DNA of 64,000 bases, taken from positions 62,001 through 126,000 of the forward strand of contig NZ_JBGCCU010000001.1 in assembly GCF_041261445.1 (NCBI RefSeq). The letters run 5' to 3'. The notes under the pieces are model-generated. The model was not told where the DNA came from. It searched no databases and worked only from the letters and a program-made list of their open reading frames with translations. Source of the stretch: Catenulispora sp. EB89. Its GTDB lineage: Bacteria > Actinomycetota > Actinomycetes > Streptomycetales > Catenulisporaceae. Positions 63,177 through 64,000 of the stretch are shown piece after piece; positions within the stretch are counted from its first letter, which is position 1, and each line of letters begins with the position of its first letter. Position numbers and translations under genes: made by a program.

Positions 63177-63822
63177 GTGGAAGCTTTCGCGAAGAAGAGG
63201 GCTGCCAAGGTTCGGAATCCGCTGGAACCGCTGATGACGCTCAACTGGATGGTGTTGAGCCTGGTGCTCGGCAGTTTCGCTTGGGACATCATCGACACGC
63301 TGTTCGGCAGCGGCAGCATCCTGGGATACGGACACTATGTCTCGGTCTGCGCGGACACCGGCGGCATGGGAGCACGCGCTGACAGCACAAACTGGCTGTT
63401 TCCAACCGCGCGCTGGTGTCACCGCTGACGCGACGCACGTCCGGCTGTGCACCGACCAGCCCTCCGCCGGCCAGCGGTGGTGGTACACGCTGGACAACCT
63501 GCCGGGGACGGTGACCTTGATCGGCGTGGTGCTGATCGCGTTTCTCGCGCTTGCAGCAGCCCACCGCAAGGGCCTGTACACCTCGGGATTCGCCACCAGG
63601 CTCCGCTTCCTCGGGTGGTTTCTGGTGGCCGACTCGGTACTCCGCCCGGCCGTCGAGCACTATGCGGCGCGCAAGCTGTGGGCCACCTTGGCCGCCGGCC
63701 CCATCGATCACCGGTGGGCTGTGCTCTGGATCTATCTGTTCGCCGGGCTGGCTCTGCTGTCCTTGGCCCGCATCATGCGCGTCGGCACCGAGATGCGCGA
63801 AGACCTGGAGGGCGTCGTCTGA
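63177..63822 (+). pseudogene. DUF2975-like membrane protein with apparent frameshift
   Basis: First frame from GTG 63177 (GGGGGAAC upstream) to 63428 gives PLEPLMTLNWMVLSLVLGSFAWDIID and VCADTGG, then stops. The adjacent frame, from about 63410 to 63822, continues with GVTADATHVRLCTDQPSAGQRWWYTLDN and three helices, exactly as a DUF2975 protein should. One base appears lost within the GCGCGC run at 63407-63413. Either a pseudogene, a strain-specific or sequencing error, or a programmed shift. Overlaps the XRE start as TGATG. Confidence 0.7.
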
Positions 63823-64000
63823 TGCCGCCGGACAACGCCGACGCCCACTCGATCGGCGTGCACCTGGACCGTCTGCTGGAAGCGCGTGGTCTGACCCTGA
63901 CCGAGCTCGCCGACCGGGTCGGGGTCACCGTCGTGAACCTGTCCGTGCTGAAGAACGGCCGGGCGAAGGCCATCCGTTTCAGCACCCTGACTGCCCTGTG
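63822..64000 (+). CDS. XRE (Cro/CI) family regulator, 3' end outside window
   Basis: 59 codons visible: LDRLLEARGLTLTELADRVGVTVVNLSVLKNGRAKAIRF, the YozG/XRE-type helix-turn-helix. It overlaps the DUF2975 stop (TGATG), the standard arrangement in which this small regulator controls the membrane partner. Truncated by the window edge. Confidence 0.9.
   Translation, partial: MPPDNADAHSIGVHLDRLLEARGLTLTELADRVGVTVVNLSVLKNGRAKAIRFSTLTAL

Overview
The window is very GC-rich with strong GC3 bias, many GTG/TTG starts, F420 biosynthesis, a DtxR/IdeR-type regulator, an LCP protein, a SigE-like sigma factor, an LAxTG sortase substrate, leaderless promoters and an NsdA-like HTH-TPR regulator. All of this points to a chromosomal segment of a filamentous actinobacterium near Streptomyces/Catenulispora; the genus is inference. 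No rRNA, CRISPR array, insertion sequence or phage gene was seen. There is one tRNA gene (Gly, CCC) and one TPP riboswitch.

Region 1-15 kb. A minus-strand operon runs SDR -> LLM oxidoreductase -> LLM oxidoreductase -> fbiC (FO synthase, cut by the window start), divergent from a third LLM oxidoreductase. A 19-bp palindrome (ATCTGAC-N5-GTCAGAT) lies in the divergent promoter. It recurs upstream of a second SDR (one arm imperfect) and, as two exact-arm copies with identical spacers, upstream of a tandem-barrel (EthD/DABB-like) gene. This looks like an F420-linked catabolic regulon under one unseen, probably TetR-type, repressor. Between its members lie an LCP cell-wall gene pair, a GntR (YtrA-like)/DUF1648 membrane-protein operon and a lipoprotein. 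The tandem-barrel gene is preceded by a 71-bp direct repeat that flanks a 1.36-kb mosaic of gene fragments and one orphan gene.

Region 15-37 kb. Mostly housekeeping and envelope genes: a Q/G/P-rich membrane protein, an HTH-TPR regulator with four 19-bp iterons upstream, a primase/polymerase-like protein, an LAHTG surface protein, the DtxR regulator, an ArsR/MFS divergent pair, an M48 protease, UdgX, PdxH, CitA-type citrate synthase, a sigma/anti-sigma-like pair, SerC, a 2'-5' RNA ligase-like protein, an MFS exporter with a possible iron box, a protein with a coding minisatellite, dCTP deaminase and tRNA-Gly.

Region 37-49 kb. A secreted S53 (sedolisin) protease and a class-C beta-lactamase-like hydrolase are followed by a MocR regulator and a class V aminotransferase whose start codons overlap on opposite strands. 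Next is a sugar ABC transporter operon that ends in two Gfo/Idh/MocA-like genes, both with internal in-frame losses. A divergent ROK regulator follows.

Region 49-64 kb. A membrane/coiled-coil protein precedes a two-gene operon encoding a GHSRGA alpha/beta hydrolase and a double-HKD phospholipase D carrying a C-terminal jacalin-like domain. Neither has a signal peptide, and this pair is the best candidate for an undescribed effector system. Then come a PadR-controlled gene with a leaderless promoter, a NERD protein, a metallophosphoesterase, two lipoproteins, a DinB protein, thiC under a TPP riboswitch, an NfeD-like small protein, and a DUF2975-like gene (apparently frameshifted) with its XRE partner, which runs off the window end.
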